49,658 nt of DNA from a virus, in the IMG/VR virus record IMGVR_UViG_3300045999_010429, positions 1-49,658 of that record; one strand, 5' to 3'. The translations under genes and the position numbers were made by a program. Of the stretch, positions 7,366 to 17,020 are shown one piece after another. The notes below the pieces were generated by a model that had not been told where the DNA came from, did not search any database, and worked only from the letters and a program-made list of their open reading frames with translations. The stretch's first letter is position 1. Each line of letters starts with the position of its first letter.

Positions 7366-10300
7366 TACTAACATTAAGTTATCAAACGTTATTGGTGCAC
7401 CTTTTGCAGACTATGTACTAAGACAGTTAGCAATTAGAGCTAGCAATAGCAGTACTGGTGCAGATCCTTGGGGACCTAGAACAGAAGAGCAGGTCTTATA
7501 TTTAGCAAATAAAACAGCCTGGGTACGGCTTATATCTTCGATAGATATCGCATTCCCCCCTGGAAGTAACGAAACCCTGGACAAGTATATTGAGAGATTA
7601 GGAATACCTGGTTCAGGGGACTATAAAGATGGTAGCTCTCTCGCTAAGAACTGGGTACTACAAGCCGGTGCAACAAAGTATTTTCAAACCGGCTCTGGCT
7701 ATGTGCCGATGTTGAGACAGGGAATAGGTCCAGACGGGGCATACGGATTAGGAGGAACACAAGAATTAGGCTACAGACCGATGCCCGGTCTTACTTCTGT
7801 GACAGTTGATACGGTAGGTAGGTTAGGTTCCTTAAGAACAGCCACTATAAGTTTCAAGGTATGGAACATGAATCAACTCAATACCGTTGAAGCTCTGTAC
7901 TTTAGACTCGGATATTCAATGTTACTTGAGTGGGGGCATACCCAGTACTACAAAAACTACGATAATCCTGCAGGAACAAATAACGGTCAAGGGGTTTTTG
8001 TTCCAAAAGATGTTACCGGACTGTCAGACCCCTTCCAAGATGGATTGAGAAAAGAGATTATACAGCAGGAAATTGAAAAAAAGAAATTCGGTACTAGCGG
8101 TAATTACGACGGAATGCTAGGCATAGTCTCTAATTTCAACTGGTCCCTAAACCAAGAAGGAGGCTATGACTGCTCAGTAAAATTAGTAGGACTAGGTGCT
8201 ATAATGGATTCTATCCGAATAAATCAAGCCTACAAACTACCTCCTGCCCTTATCGCAAGAATTAAGAATGCACAGGACGGTCTTCTAGAAAAATACAAGG
8301 AAGATGAACGAAAGAGAAGAGCTCTTGAAAAAAAGCTTGCAGCACAAGAAAAGCAGATACGGGATCTAGCAGCTGCAGGCGGAGCGGGCGGAGGTGGAGG
8401 TGGACCTACTATCACAGTTCCTAAAAACACGGCCGAACTTTTGCTAGCCGAACAAACCTACGATAGCTTTACTGGTACGAGCTTAGTACCGACTTACGGT
8501 TTTTATTCTGTCTCTGACTATCAAAGACAGCTAGTAAAGTTAGATTATGCGGGGATTTTTACGAATCCGCCAATAGGACCGAACGTCTCTATAACTACTA
8601 TTCAACTAGCGAAAGAGAGATTAACCGGACTTTACCTGTCCAATCCTCAATCTCCTGGATCTCTTACCTTTATTTCTACTAACCCCGGAACAGAAGTTAC
8701 TCTAAACACTGATTTATTTAACCAGTTTAAAAATGTAGCAACAACGGATAACTGGGGAGATCTAGACAACTTCGGAGATCCGGAAAAAGCATTAGTAGCT
8801 AACACACTTGATGTACAGGATAGTGGATTAGGAGGGCTTATAGCAGCACAGTCTCGATATGCTGTATCGACGTTTTCAGGAAACCAAGGAGGTAGGGCTA
8901 CCGCTATAGAAACACCTGCAACAAGCCCTTTACGTGACCAAACCCCTGCAACTGGTGTAACTTTTTTTACAAGTAGAGTTTTTGAGGCTTCTACAACTAC
9001 TAGCGCTGGTGTAAATAAATCCACAAAAGTTCTAATTTTGTTCCAAAATCCCTATAGCACTAACTCAGATTTTGAAGTATTACGAACCAATCTCATAAGG
9101 GCTGTAAAAAGCTGGGAACAAACTAGTAAAAAAGCTAATATAGTACGTTTTGAGTATAGTAAAGGAAGCGGTGTTCTTAAAAATTCACCTCTCGAAGGTG
9201 TAACTTTAGAGATTAATATAAATGTTCTAGCGACACTAAAACCAGGCATACCTCTCACATATTCAGGACTCAAGCAGAGCGGCGCAATAGCTGATCCGAA
9301 AACTGGGCTTAATTTCGTGCAAGACCCTAGTAACGCCGATAAACCGGCGCTACTTCTTCCTTTAAAGATAACTCTCACAACCAATAATGTAGGTTTTATA
9401 GCAAGCGCCACGCCTCCCCCTCCTCAATCTTCTACACCTGGAGGCGGAACCAGTGTCACTACAAGTGATGCATCGCAGGAGCCAGAAATCGAACCTGCGC
9501 AAAAAGAATCTTATGAAGGGTTTGAATCTGCCCTACATGCAATGCTCACCTCAGTGCAGTACCTTTCTCAAGAAAATTCTTTGAAACAAGGTACAGTTAG
9601 TACATACAACTTAACCTCAGATACACAACTTTTCTATACAGATGGAGTTTTTGAAAAACTTTTAGCGCTACAAGGTACAACCCCCACTCCTCCAACTCAG
9701 TTCAGTTTACTAGAATATGCAGCAAAAGGGTTTAGCAGCCAGTTAATGCTAGATAATAGTAAGTTTAATCAAATACCGTATATCGGGGGTGACTTGTCTA
9801 AGCCAGACTTTACAGCTCTATGTACTAGCATGACTGTAAAGTACAAGCAGTTAAATCTGACAGGAACACAGTACGGGGGAGATTATCAGGTTTATATCCC
9901 GCTAGGATATTTGCTAGCTTTTATAAACAATATGTGTTTGTTTTACGATTCAAAACAAGAAACTGTAAGTACAAATCCACCTGCAAAGGGAACTGAAAAA
10001 CGTCCTTATGTCTATGTTGATTACAATCCTGAAACTAATTTTTGCTTAACTTCTCCGCAGCAGTTTTCCGTCGACCCGAATGTTTGTTTAATTCCCGCAC
10101 AGCTAAAAAACAATCAGTACTTAGAATTATTTACCCCGGAAATAGCAAAACTTATAACTGCTCCCTTCAAGCCAGAAGAGGATACAAACAAAGTAAGTGT
10201 GGTACTAAACAAAAGTACATTAGCTTTTAAAAGCCCGGGCAGCGCCTATCAAGGAAAGACCATGCATATAATGGTTTGCACACAGTATTTGTTGCGAATT

Positions 10301-12112
10301 TTAAAAGAATATTCTACTAGCGACCCTCAACATGCCGTAGCACTGCAACCTTTCCTTGAAAGGGTGATGAGAGATATTAACAAAGCTTTAGGGAATGTAA
10401 ATGCATTCAGAGTCGCCTACCGAGATGATACGAATACTATACAGATTCAAGACGACCAGTACGTACCGCCTATAGGGACAGAAACTAACATTCTTATTAA
10501 AGATAATTTTTACAACAAGTTAAAACAAGCCGTAGTTTCATCCGGAGAACTGCCTATTTTTTCCGTAAGAGTACCTACTATAGGATCTGATTTTCGAGAA
10601 ATTGCTTTACCAAATCTTGGAATAGCTAGACAAATGCAGCTAAAAACTGTTATGTCAACTAGATTAGCTAGCATGATAGCAATATCTGCCCAATCTGCTA
10701 CAGGATCTGTAAACGCTAAAGATCATACAGCATTAAGTTGGTTAAATAAAAACTTTAGAGATAGGTATAAGCCTTATGTACAAGATGCAGATAACGGAGC
10801 TAACGGAAGCAATAATGCTCCTGCACCTAAAAAGAATAATAGGACCAATAAAAACAAACCAGCACTCTCTCCCGATCAGGAGCAAGCCGTAAACTTCAAT
10901 TTACATGTGAAGGCTGTTTACGAGGATTTTAACTTAAGCCAAGATGCTATCGATCCATCTAAGAACTATTATATCGAAAGGATGTCGAAGGTGAAATCGA
11001 GAGACGAGAATACGATAGCATCTCCTTTCATTCCTGCAGAATTAGAACTAACTTTAGATGGAATTAGCGGTATTATAATGGGGAATGCTTTTAATATACC
11101 TCCAAACCGGCTCCCTCTTTCATTAAGAGGTTCCGGAAAAGGTGATGCAGGATTACCGTTAGTTGGATTTATTGTAAACGGTCTAATTCATAAAATAGAA
11201 AATAACGAATGGACTACAACAATAAAAGGGCAGATGATAAAGCTGAGAGAGCAGTCTGGGTTAGGAGTTAAGTCAGCACAGCTATCAGCAACCATAGCTG
11301 CAGATCCTGCACAAATACAGCAATCAGATAATGCACCTGCTGTTCCTATAGAAATTAAAAACGGAATAGCTGTTAGAAGTAATCCAGGAGTTATCGATAT
11401 TTTTGGAAATAAGTGTGATAGAGACGACCCCTACTCTAAAGCACCACAGATACCTGAAGGATCTATCAATAGTACTAATTTCCCTGAATACGCACAGAGG
11501 AAATTAGGATTAAGAGCTCCATTCCAGTTTAAAAAGAATCCCTCTAACATTAACTTAAACTCTTTCGGTCTAACTCCGCTAACTCAGGCAGAGATAATAG
11601 ATGTTACCCAGTTAAATAGATTCGATCTCGGCGTTATAACGAATCCTCCGAGATGGTTTGTAATACACCATACTGCAGGAAGGCAGAGAACTGGCCGTGG
11701 CGGTGTAGGCGGTGCTGCTGCCGGTACGATCGATACTTTTTATTGTAGAGGGTATCCCGCTCAGTATGTAATTAGCGGAGACGCAGATATTTACAGGTTT
11801 ATGCCAGATGGAGCAAAAGGATGGCATGTTGCACAATCAGGGTACAATAGTAATTCTATAGGAGTAGAAATACAGGGCGGCGACGATACAAAAATTACCG
11901 CTGCTCAAACAGATGCTGCAATACGTCTTGCTCACTTCCTAGGTTTTAGCTGGCAGCAGGTAGTAGGACACGGAGGTATACAGGAGAGTAAAGCAGATAC
12001 TGAAGGATACAGTACTGTAAAGAGGCTTAACCCTAACTATAAGCCTGGATTTAATCCTAAAGCTCCAGGAAGAATCACAGCCGGGTCAGATCCGTTTACA
12101 TACTGGGGGTAG
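7355..12112 (+). CDS. Giant baseplate hub protein with C-terminal peptidoglycan amidase
   Basis: This 1585-residue protein combines hub and lysis functions. The N-terminal 300 residues contain strand-rich repeats (SLRTATISFKVWNMNQLNTV, a LLEWGHTQYY motif) followed by a coiled coil and Gly-rich linker at about 300-350. Around residues 1215-1305 there is a hub-type segment (MGNAFNIPPNRLPLSLRG, HKIENNEWTTTIKG). Residues about 1430-1585 form an Amidase_2/T7-lysozyme-like domain with zinc-ligand-like histidines in FVIHHTAG, GWHVAQSG and VVGHGG. This probably cuts peptidoglycan during DNA entry, the role of the gp5 lysozyme in T4. Fusing the hub and the enzyme into one chain is notable. Confidence 0.8.
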   Translation: MASNTNIKLSNVIGAPFADYVLRQLAIRASNSSTGADPWGPRTEEQVLYLANKTAWVRLISSIDIAFPPGSNETLDKYIERLGIPGSGDYKDGSSLAKNWVLQAGATKYFQTGSGYVPMLRQGIGPDGAYGLGGTQELGYRPMPGLTSVTVDTVGRLGSLRTATISFKVWNMNQLNTVEALYFRLGYSMLLEWGHTQYYKNYDNPAGTNNGQGVFVPKDVTGLSDPFQDGLRKEIIQQEIEKKKFGTSGNYDGMLGIVSNFNWSLNQEGGYDCSVKLVGLGAIMDSIRINQAYKLPPALIARIKNAQDGLLEKYKEDERKRRALEKKLAAQEKQIRDLAAAGGAGGGGGGPTITVPKNTAELLLAEQTYDSFTGTSLVPTYGFYSVSDYQRQLVKLDYAGIFTNPPIGPNVSITTIQLAKERLTGLYLSNPQSPGSLTFISTNPGTEVTLNTDLFNQFKNVATTDNWGDLDNFGDPEKALVANTLDVQDSGLGGLIAAQSRYAVSTFSGNQGGRATAIETPATSPLRDQTPATGVTFFTSRVFEASTTTSAGVNKSTKVLILFQNPYSTNSDFEVLRTNLIRAVKSWEQTSKKANIVRFEYSKGSGVLKNSPLEGVTLEININVLATLKPGIPLTYSGLKQSGAIADPKTGLNFVQDPSNADKPALLLPLKITLTTNNVGFIASATPPPPQSSTPGGGTSVTTSDASQEPEIEPAQKESYEGFESALHAMLTSVQYLSQENSLKQGTVSTYNLTSDTQLFYTDGVFEKLLALQGTTPTPPTQFSLLEYAAKGFSSQLMLDNSKFNQIPYIGGDLSKPDFTALCTSMTVKYKQLNLTGTQYGGDYQVYIPLGYLLAFINNMCLFYDSKQETVSTNPPAKGTEKRPYVYVDYNPETNFCLTSPQQFSVDPNVCLIPAQLKNNQYLELFTPEIAKLITAPFKPEEDTNKVSVVLNKSTLAFKSPGSAYQGKTMHIMVCTQYLLRILKEYSTSDPQHAVALQPFLERVMRDINKALGNVNAFRVAYRDDTNTIQIQDDQYVPPIGTETNILIKDNFYNKLKQAVVSSGELPIFSVRVPTIGSDFREIALPNLGIARQMQLKTVMSTRLASMIAISAQSATGSVNAKDHTALSWLNKNFRDRYKPYVQDADNGANGSNNAPAPKKNNRTNKNKPALSPDQEQAVNFNLHVKAVYEDFNLSQDAIDPSKNYYIERMSKVKSRDENTIASPFIPAELELTLDGISGIIMGNAFNIPPNRLPLSLRGSGKGDAGLPLVGFIVNGLIHKIENNEWTTTIKGQMIKLREQSGLGVKSAQLSATIAADPAQIQQSDNAPAVPIEIKNGIAVRSNPGVIDIFGNKCDRDDPYSKAPQIPEGSINSTNFPEYAQRKLGLRAPFQFKKNPSNINLNSFGLTPLTQAEIIDVTQLNRFDLGVITNPPRWFVIHHTAGRQRTGRGGVGGAAAGTIDTFYCRGYPAQYVISGDADIYRFMPDGAKGWHVAQSGYNSNSIGVEIQGGDDTKITAAQTDAAIRLAHFLGFSWQQVVGHGGIQESKADTEGYSTVKRLNPNYKPGFNPKAPGRITAGSDPFTYWG

Positions 12113-12127
12113 AAAATATTTATAACA

Positions 12128-12781
12128 ATGCCTATTAGATACTATCCACAGAATCGAATAATAACAAACCTCTACACAAGAGGCCAGTTCAGTACTCCTG
12201 ATGGGAAAGTATATACCGGCAGGTATTACAAAACATACGACGGACAAGCGTTCACCGGTGCTACACCGATCTTAGGAAAAAATCAACCTCTCCGTCCCAT
12301 AGTTCAAGGTGATCCTCAACACGCCGGAGGAAGAGAGTATGGCGGCGGTGTATACGGAAGTCTTAGAGATATTGGAAGAACTATAACTTTAAACGAGGAG
12401 GGGGAAGATATACGCGGTGTACTTACCGAGTTAAAACCCTTCTACCCTCGTCCTACAGAAGATGATTATGCACGCGGGTATTTTACCCGTTACTTCGCTA
12501 AAGAAGTCACAGGACCTCGAACTATCTTTGAAATATCTCAGCCCGATTGGACAAAGATACAGAACGGGGATATAGACCCAGAGTCTTTAGGGTATGAAAC
12601 CGCCGAAATACTGTGGCAATTAACAGGCCCGTTAAACAACAAGCGAATCTCTCAGTATCAAATTCAAGGAGGCGTTTACGATACTAATAAAAGAGTTACC
12701 GAAGGAGAGGCAAGAACTTTTCTAGGTCTGGTAGAGTATATTGGAGGAGATTACACTAAGTTTGCTAGGATAACGTCTTAA
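12128..12781 (+). CDS. Hypothetical virion protein in baseplate operon
   Basis: The 217-residue protein is rich in Tyr, Gly and Thr, with repeated YTGRYY and FTGATP-like short motifs at its N-terminus. It has no membrane segment or catalytic motif that I can see. It follows the hub gene by 15 bp and is the last gene of the tail block. A tail or baseplate accessory role is likely from context, but the family is unknown to me. TATTTAT lies only 4 nt before its ATG. Confidence 0.6.
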   Translation: MPIRYYPQNRIITNLYTRGQFSTPDGKVYTGRYYKTYDGQAFTGATPILGKNQPLRPIVQGDPQHAGGREYGGGVYGSLRDIGRTITLNEEGEDIRGVLTELKPFYPRPTEDDYARGYFTRYFAKEVTGPRTIFEISQPDWTKIQNGDIDPESLGYETAEILWQLTGPLNNKRISQYQIQGGVYDTNKRVTEGEARTFLGLVEYIGGDYTKFARITS

Positions 12782-12800
12782 AGTTGTTTGTTAGGTAGTA

Positions 12801-12823
12801 GTCCCTTATTTTAATAGAGGGAC
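12801..12823 (+). other. Hairpin between tail block and replication block
   Basis: GTCCCT at 12801-12806 pairs with AGGGAC at 12818-12823 around an 11-nt AT-rich loop. No T run follows, so it is not a canonical intrinsic terminator. It sits 12 nt before the ATG of the polymerase-like gene and could act on that mRNA leader. Confidence 0.35.
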
Positions 12824-12834
12824 AAATAAATGTT

Positions 12835-14142
12835 ATGTATTACGTTGTTGAGACAAAAGAACAGCTTGCAAGACTGCCAAAAACAGAGGAGTGTTTTATT
12901 GATTTAGTTACTCTTTCTGAAGAAACGCACCCCTTACTTACCTCTCCCTGCACACTCTACTATAACGATTTTGAAAAAGGATACATTATTCCGATAAATC
13001 ATTCAGAGGGGTTTTCGTTAAGTCTAGACGACATACAGAATTTTCTGTTTGATATTGAAAAAGTTTACCTGTTAGATAAAAAATGGCACTCTTACTATTT
13101 TTACCTGCCTCAGGCCGTAGACCTATACTTTAATGTACTAGATAAAGACGGAGAAATTAAAGATTTTCAATGCTACACTCCTGTTCATCTAGACTTCCAC
13201 AATAAATTCAAGTATTCTGAAGAAGTAAATACATTGGTACCTCTCTCAAAACACTACGAGAGATGTGAATGTATGTTTGAAGCCGTTAAAAGCTACGTCA
13301 ACACGGAAAAAAACTTAGAATGGCAAAACAATTACATAAAAGCCTACAAATGGGTAGAAGAACAGGGGCTGACGTTAAATGAAAGGGTTTTTGATAAGTT
13401 TTTTGAACCTACATGGAAGGTTAGATCAATAAGAGATAACAAGATATACACAAGCTATAACCTTTATAACATAACCTCCAGACCAACCAATGCATTTAAC
13501 GGTATAAACTTCCTAGCTTTCAATAAAGAAAATGGGTCAAGAGCAGCTTTTATACCGCAAAACGACGTTTTAGTGGAGTTTGACTTTGACGGATACCATA
13601 TTCGGCTTATTGCAAACATGTTAGGAATTTTATTACCTTCTAATGAGTCAATCCACGACATATTAGGTAAGCAGTACTTCGGTAAAACGGAGCTAACTCC
13701 GGAAGAGTACCAAGAATCCAAGAAGATTACGTTTAGGCAGTTATATAATGGAGTAGAAGATCAGTACAAAAGTATTGAGCTTTTTAAAGAGATTGACGAA
13801 TTCATACAAAGTATGTGGGAGGAGTGTAAGCGACAAGGATCTCTTACTTTACCCAACGGTAGAAAGCTAAAAGGAAAGGATTTTACTCCTCAAAAGCTTT
13901 TCAACTACTACGTACAGTGTTTAGAAACCGTAAACAACGTTAAAAAATTAATTTCCTTAAGAGAATTATTTAAAGGTAAGAAAAGCAGGGTAATACTCGT
14001 AGTATACGATTCTATCCTAATAGATTATTCGGTAGAAGACGGAAAAGGTTTCTTAAAGCAAATTAAAGATGTTTTAGAAGAGGGCGGATATCGAGTGAAA
14101 GCTCAAAAAGGAGATAACTATAGCTTTTCTAAAGAAAATTGA
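12835..14142 (+). CDS. Short family A DNA polymerase-like protein with degenerate exonuclease domain
   Basis: The 435-residue protein resembles a shortened DNA polymerase I. Palm motif A appears at residue 250 (DFDGYHIRLIA, compare DYSQIELRxLA). An O-helix-like segment lies at 296-306 (KKITFRQLYNG), and motif C is seen as VVYDS with Asp392 (usual HD replaced by YD). The N-terminal 130 residues follow the layout of the 3'-5' exonuclease of the other polymerase in this window (35614-37926). However, its DxE motif is DLV and the second acidic motif is lost, so proofreading is probably absent. Both polymerase Asp residues remain, so activity is possible. It heads the replication block before SSB and UvsX. 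It may be a specialised or regulatory polymerase. Confidence 0.72.
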   Translation: MYYVVETKEQLARLPKTEECFIDLVTLSEETHPLLTSPCTLYYNDFEKGYIIPINHSEGFSLSLDDIQNFLFDIEKVYLLDKKWHSYYFYLPQAVDLYFNVLDKDGEIKDFQCYTPVHLDFHNKFKYSEEVNTLVPLSKHYERCECMFEAVKSYVNTEKNLEWQNNYIKAYKWVEEQGLTLNERVFDKFFEPTWKVRSIRDNKIYTSYNLYNITSRPTNAFNGINFLAFNKENGSRAAFIPQNDVLVEFDFDGYHIRLIANMLGILLPSNESIHDILGKQYFGKTELTPEEYQESKKITFRQLYNGVEDQYKSIELFKEIDEFIQSMWEECKRQGSLTLPNGRKLKGKDFTPQKLFNYYVQCLETVNNVKKLISLRELFKGKKSRVILVVYDSILIDYSVEDGKGFLKQIKDVLEEGGYRVKAQKGDNYSFSKEN

Positions 14143-14152
14143 ACTATTTATT

Positions 14153-14572
14153 ATGGCATATATTGAACTAACGCAAGACCAATTGAAAAACAAGTTATTC
14201 TGTACATTTTCTCCAAAAGATAAGCTGGAAGAAACGTTAAATGTGATTCAGAGAGAATACTCTATCATGTACGGAAAAATTTTTGTACTTGAATCTGTAG
14301 ATTCTGAAGAATTACTTTGTACGTATAACATTGAGATTGAAGGAAGTACAACAAAAGTTCTTCCAAATACTATCTTACTTCACCGTAAGAAAGAGACCAA
14401 TACTCTCTACACTATCAATAGCCTCAACCTTTTAATTAAGTCTTTAAACGAAGGAGTTCTCGATACTTCTTTTCGAATTAATTGGCCTGATTACAGAAAC
14501 ACTGTCCTTTTATCTCAAGGAGAGGAACTAAAGAGGCTTTCCACAAAAATTCACAGAATAGTTAACGTATAA
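14153..14572 (+). CDS. Hypothetical protein between polymerase-like gene and SSB
   Basis: This soluble 139-residue protein has mixed alpha/beta character and alternating hydrophobic strands (KIFVLESVDSEELLCTYNIE, TKVLPNTILLHRKK). I do not recognise its family. It starts 10 bp after the polymerase-like gene and is followed by a 68-bp gap and the SSB gene. A replication-associated role is suggested only by its neighbours. Confidence 0.62.
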   Translation: MAYIELTQDQLKNKLFCTFSPKDKLEETLNVIQREYSIMYGKIFVLESVDSEELLCTYNIEIEGSTTKVLPNTILLHRKKETNTLYTINSLNLLIKSLNEGVLDTSFRINWPDYRNTVLLSQGEELKRLSTKIHRIVNV

Positions 14573-14640
14573 GTTGGCTATTTGCGAATTATTCCTTACA
14601 TTACTTTATTAACGTATTTTTAAACTTAAAACTATAAGTT

Positions 14641-15450
14641 ATGGCAATGGATTTAGGCGCAATTAAGTCTAAACTAAGTGCTTTGCAGACTCAAAAGCAA
14701 GGCAGTCAGAAGAGAGATATGTCTCTCATTCTTTGGAAACCCACCGTAGGTAAGCATTCGGTACGTATTGTACCTGCAACGTGGGATCGTTCTAATCCTT
14801 TCAAGGAGGTCTTGGTACATTACGGAATTGGTAACCGTACTATGGTTTCTCTTCAGAACTTCGGTGAAAAAGATCCAATTGTTGAATTCGCCAAGCAACT
14901 TGCATCAAGTGGCGATAAAGAGAATTGGATGATGTCTCGCAAACTTGAGCCGAAGATGCGCGTATTTGTACCCGTGATTGTTCGTGGTGAGGAAGAAAAA
15001 GGTGTCCGTCTTTGGGAATTCGGTAAGCAGATTTATGCTGAATTGTTGAGTCTTGCTGACGATCCAGATGTTGGAGATTACACCGATGTTATTCAGGGCC
15101 GTGATATTACTATTGAAACTACAGGACCCGAGACTAACGGTACAAGCTTTAATCAATCTAAAGTACGTGTTCGTACAAAAACTACTCCTTTGTCAGAGGA
15201 TGCTGCTGAGGTTGAAAAGTGGTTGAATAATCAACCTGAACCCCTCAGTATTTTCAAGAAATATTCTTACGAGGAAATGAAAGATTCTCTTCTCAGTTGG
15301 CTTAATCCTGAAGAGAGTGCTGATGAGCCTGCACCTGCTGCTGCACCTAAGAAAGAAGCAGCTCCCGCTCCAAAGCCTGCATCTCTCTCACTAAACACTC
15401 CCAAGGCTAAACCAAGCATTGACGAGGAATTTGATGATCTATTTAAGTAA
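14641..15450 (+). CDS. Single-stranded DNA-binding protein, T4 gp32-like
   Basis: The 269-residue product has the gp32 layout. A basic N-terminal arm (GAIKSKLSALQTQKQGSQKR) is followed by a core starting with LILWKPTVGKHSVRIVP, then an Ala/Pro/Lys linker and an acidic C-terminal tail (IDEEFDDLFK). Such tails recruit partner replication proteins. It coats single-stranded DNA during replication and recombination. It is followed 7 bp later by UvsX, its functional partner in T4. Codon use here contains more GGT, CGT and AAG codons than the neighbouring genes, as expected for an abundant protein. Confidence 0.88.
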   Translation: MAMDLGAIKSKLSALQTQKQGSQKRDMSLILWKPTVGKHSVRIVPATWDRSNPFKEVLVHYGIGNRTMVSLQNFGEKDPIVEFAKQLASSGDKENWMMSRKLEPKMRVFVPVIVRGEEEKGVRLWEFGKQIYAELLSLADDPDVGDYTDVIQGRDITIETTGPETNGTSFNQSKVRVRTKTTPLSEDAAEVEKWLNNQPEPLSIFKKYSYEEMKDSLLSWLNPEESADEPAPAAAPKKEAAPAPKPASLSLNTPKAKPSIDEEFDDLFK

Positions 15451-15457
15451 TTAATTT

Positions 15458-16534
15458 ATGGCCAAATCAATTAAAGCCTCGCTTAACGAAAGTGTAGCGG
15501 GTGCTGTCAAGGGTACTTTTAGTCTCGATAAGTTTATTGCATCTAAAAACCTGTCGAGTACTTCGATTAAAATGAAAAACCAAGAGTGGATTCCCTTGTC
15601 TAAAGCTTTTCAAGACTGTCTATCTATTCCAGGTATACCCGTAGGCCATATTACATTACTTCGAGGACATTCTGATACAGGTAAGACCACCGCACTTCTT
15701 GAGGCTGCAGTTAGCGCACAGAAAGTAGGTATCTTACCTGTTTTCATTATTACTGAGATGAAATGGAATTGGGATCACGCCAAGCAAATGGGCTTACAGT
15801 TTGAGAATGTACCTAACGAAGATGGAGAGGTAGCAGACTATAAAGGCTTTTTTATCTACGTAGATAGAGAAAGACTAAACACTATTGAAGACGTAGCAGC
15901 ATTTATTGCCGACCTTTTAGATGAACAAAAGAAGGGTAATCTACCCTATGACTTACTGTTCCTCTGGGATTCTGTAGGATCTATTCCAAGTAGATTGTCT
16001 GTAGAGTCTAATAAGAATAACAACGAGTGGAACGCAGGTGCTATGTCTCAGCAGTTTGGTAATTTTATTAACCAGAAGATTGTTTTATCTCGTAAGCAAA
16101 GTCAGCCCTACACCAATAGTATGCTTGCAGTAAACAAGATCTGGGTTGCTAAAGCAGAGAATATTATGGCCCAGCCCAAGATGAAGAATAAGGGCGGTGA
16201 TACTATGTATTTCGATGCATCTCTTATTATTACTTTCGGTAATGTAACCAATTCCGGAACTAATAAGATTAAAGCAACTAAGAACGGTAAAGATGTAGAG
16301 TTTGCAAAGCGTACTAAAGTAAGCTGCGATAAGAATCACGTTAATGACGTTACTTCTACTGGAAGAGTTATTATGACTGCACACGGATTTATCGATGATA
16401 CCAAGCAGGCAATCGATGCCTATAAGAAACAGTACTCTAAGGATTGGTTAAAGACTCTTGGATCTAACGATTTCGATGTAGTAATCGAAACGGATGAAGA
16501 TAACAAAAATGTGTTTGATCCTACAGAAGAATAA
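15458..16534 (+). CDS. uvsX: UvsX/RecA-like recombinase
   Basis: The 358-residue protein carries a Walker A loop GHSDTGKT at residues 70-77 and a Walker B-type strand LLFLWDSVGS at about 165-174. The ATPase core follows the RecA/UvsX pattern, including an FITEMKWNWDHAK stretch after the first helix. It would form filaments on ssDNA for strand exchange, recombination-dependent replication and repair. It lies 7 bp after the gp32-like gene and is followed by repair and helicase genes, the expected T4-like neighbourhood. The acidic C-terminus ends in DPTEE. Confidence 0.9.
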   Translation: MAKSIKASLNESVAGAVKGTFSLDKFIASKNLSSTSIKMKNQEWIPLSKAFQDCLSIPGIPVGHITLLRGHSDTGKTTALLEAAVSAQKVGILPVFIITEMKWNWDHAKQMGLQFENVPNEDGEVADYKGFFIYVDRERLNTIEDVAAFIADLLDEQKKGNLPYDLLFLWDSVGSIPSRLSVESNKNNNEWNAGAMSQQFGNFINQKIVLSRKQSQPYTNSMLAVNKIWVAKAENIMAQPKMKNKGGDTMYFDASLIITFGNVTNSGTNKIKATKNGKDVEFAKRTKVSCDKNHVNDVTSTGRVIMTAHGFIDDTKQAIDAYKKQYSKDWLKTLGSNDFDVVIETDEDNKNVFDPTEE

Positions 16535-16544
16535 CGTATCTTTA
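16514..16544 (+). promoter_or_regulatory. Host-type promoter TTTG-N19-TATCTTTA
   Basis: TTTG at 16514-16517 and TATCTTTA at 16537-16544 are exactly 19 nt apart. This is the best match in the window to the Bacteroidetes housekeeping promoter. It overlaps the end of uvsX and lies 14 nt before the denV start codon. Confidence 0.55.
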
Positions 16545-16558
16545 GTTAAATAAAAGTT

Positions 16559-17020
16559 ATGACAAGAATTAATGTGGGTATTCCGCCCAAAGAACTTAGT
16601 AATAAGCATTTAATTGCTGAACATAGAGAGCTAAAACGTATACCAAACGTAGTAGCCAGGGGCAGATGTAATCTCAAGAATATACCTGCTCAGTTTTCAC
16701 TCGGTAAAGGTCATGTATCGTTCTTTTACGACAAACTAGGATATTTAAAAGAGCGGTACATCGACCTCTACAACGAGTGTATCAATAGAGGTTTTAACGT
16801 TCAGAATTATCTTATATCCTGGGAAGGTATACCTGCAGAATTAATGAACGGCTATTCTCCGACAGAGAATGACGTTCGAATAATCCGCGAAAGGATAGCC
16901 GAGAGATTGGCCAATCCGATTGCTAAACAGAAGAAGAATGGATTACAGAAAGATGTTCGAGCAGATGGAGAAGCAGGAAGCGGTACCCTTATACAGAAAC
17001 AGCAGAGTATTACTTGTTGA
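16559..17020 (+). CDS. denV: Pyrimidine dimer DNA glycosylase / endonuclease V
   Basis: The 153-residue protein is clearly related to T4 endonuclease V (138 residues). It starts MTRIN with the catalytic Thr2, keeps HLIAEHRELKR with the residue equivalent to T4 Glu23 (Glu24 here), and keeps GHVSFFYDKLGYLKER. The enzyme removes UV-induced pyrimidine dimers and nicks the abasic site. The C-terminal 25 residues are a Lys/Gln-rich extension overlapping the next gene. It has its own host-type promoter, suggesting early expression. UV repair fits a phage exposed to sunlit water, which is an inference. Confidence 0.93.
   Translation: MTRINVGIPPKELSNKHLIAEHRELKRIPNVVARGRCNLKNIPAQFSLGKGHVSFFYDKLGYLKERYIDLYNECINRGFNVQNYLISWEGIPAELMNGYSPTENDVRIIRERIAERLANPIAKQKKNGLQKDVRADGEAGSGTLIQKQQSITC

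Noticed and set aside
8647-9411. Antisense ORFs of 125 and 119 residues inside the hub gene
   Set aside because: Both lie entirely within the 1585-residue sense frame and show no protein motifs; treated as shadows.
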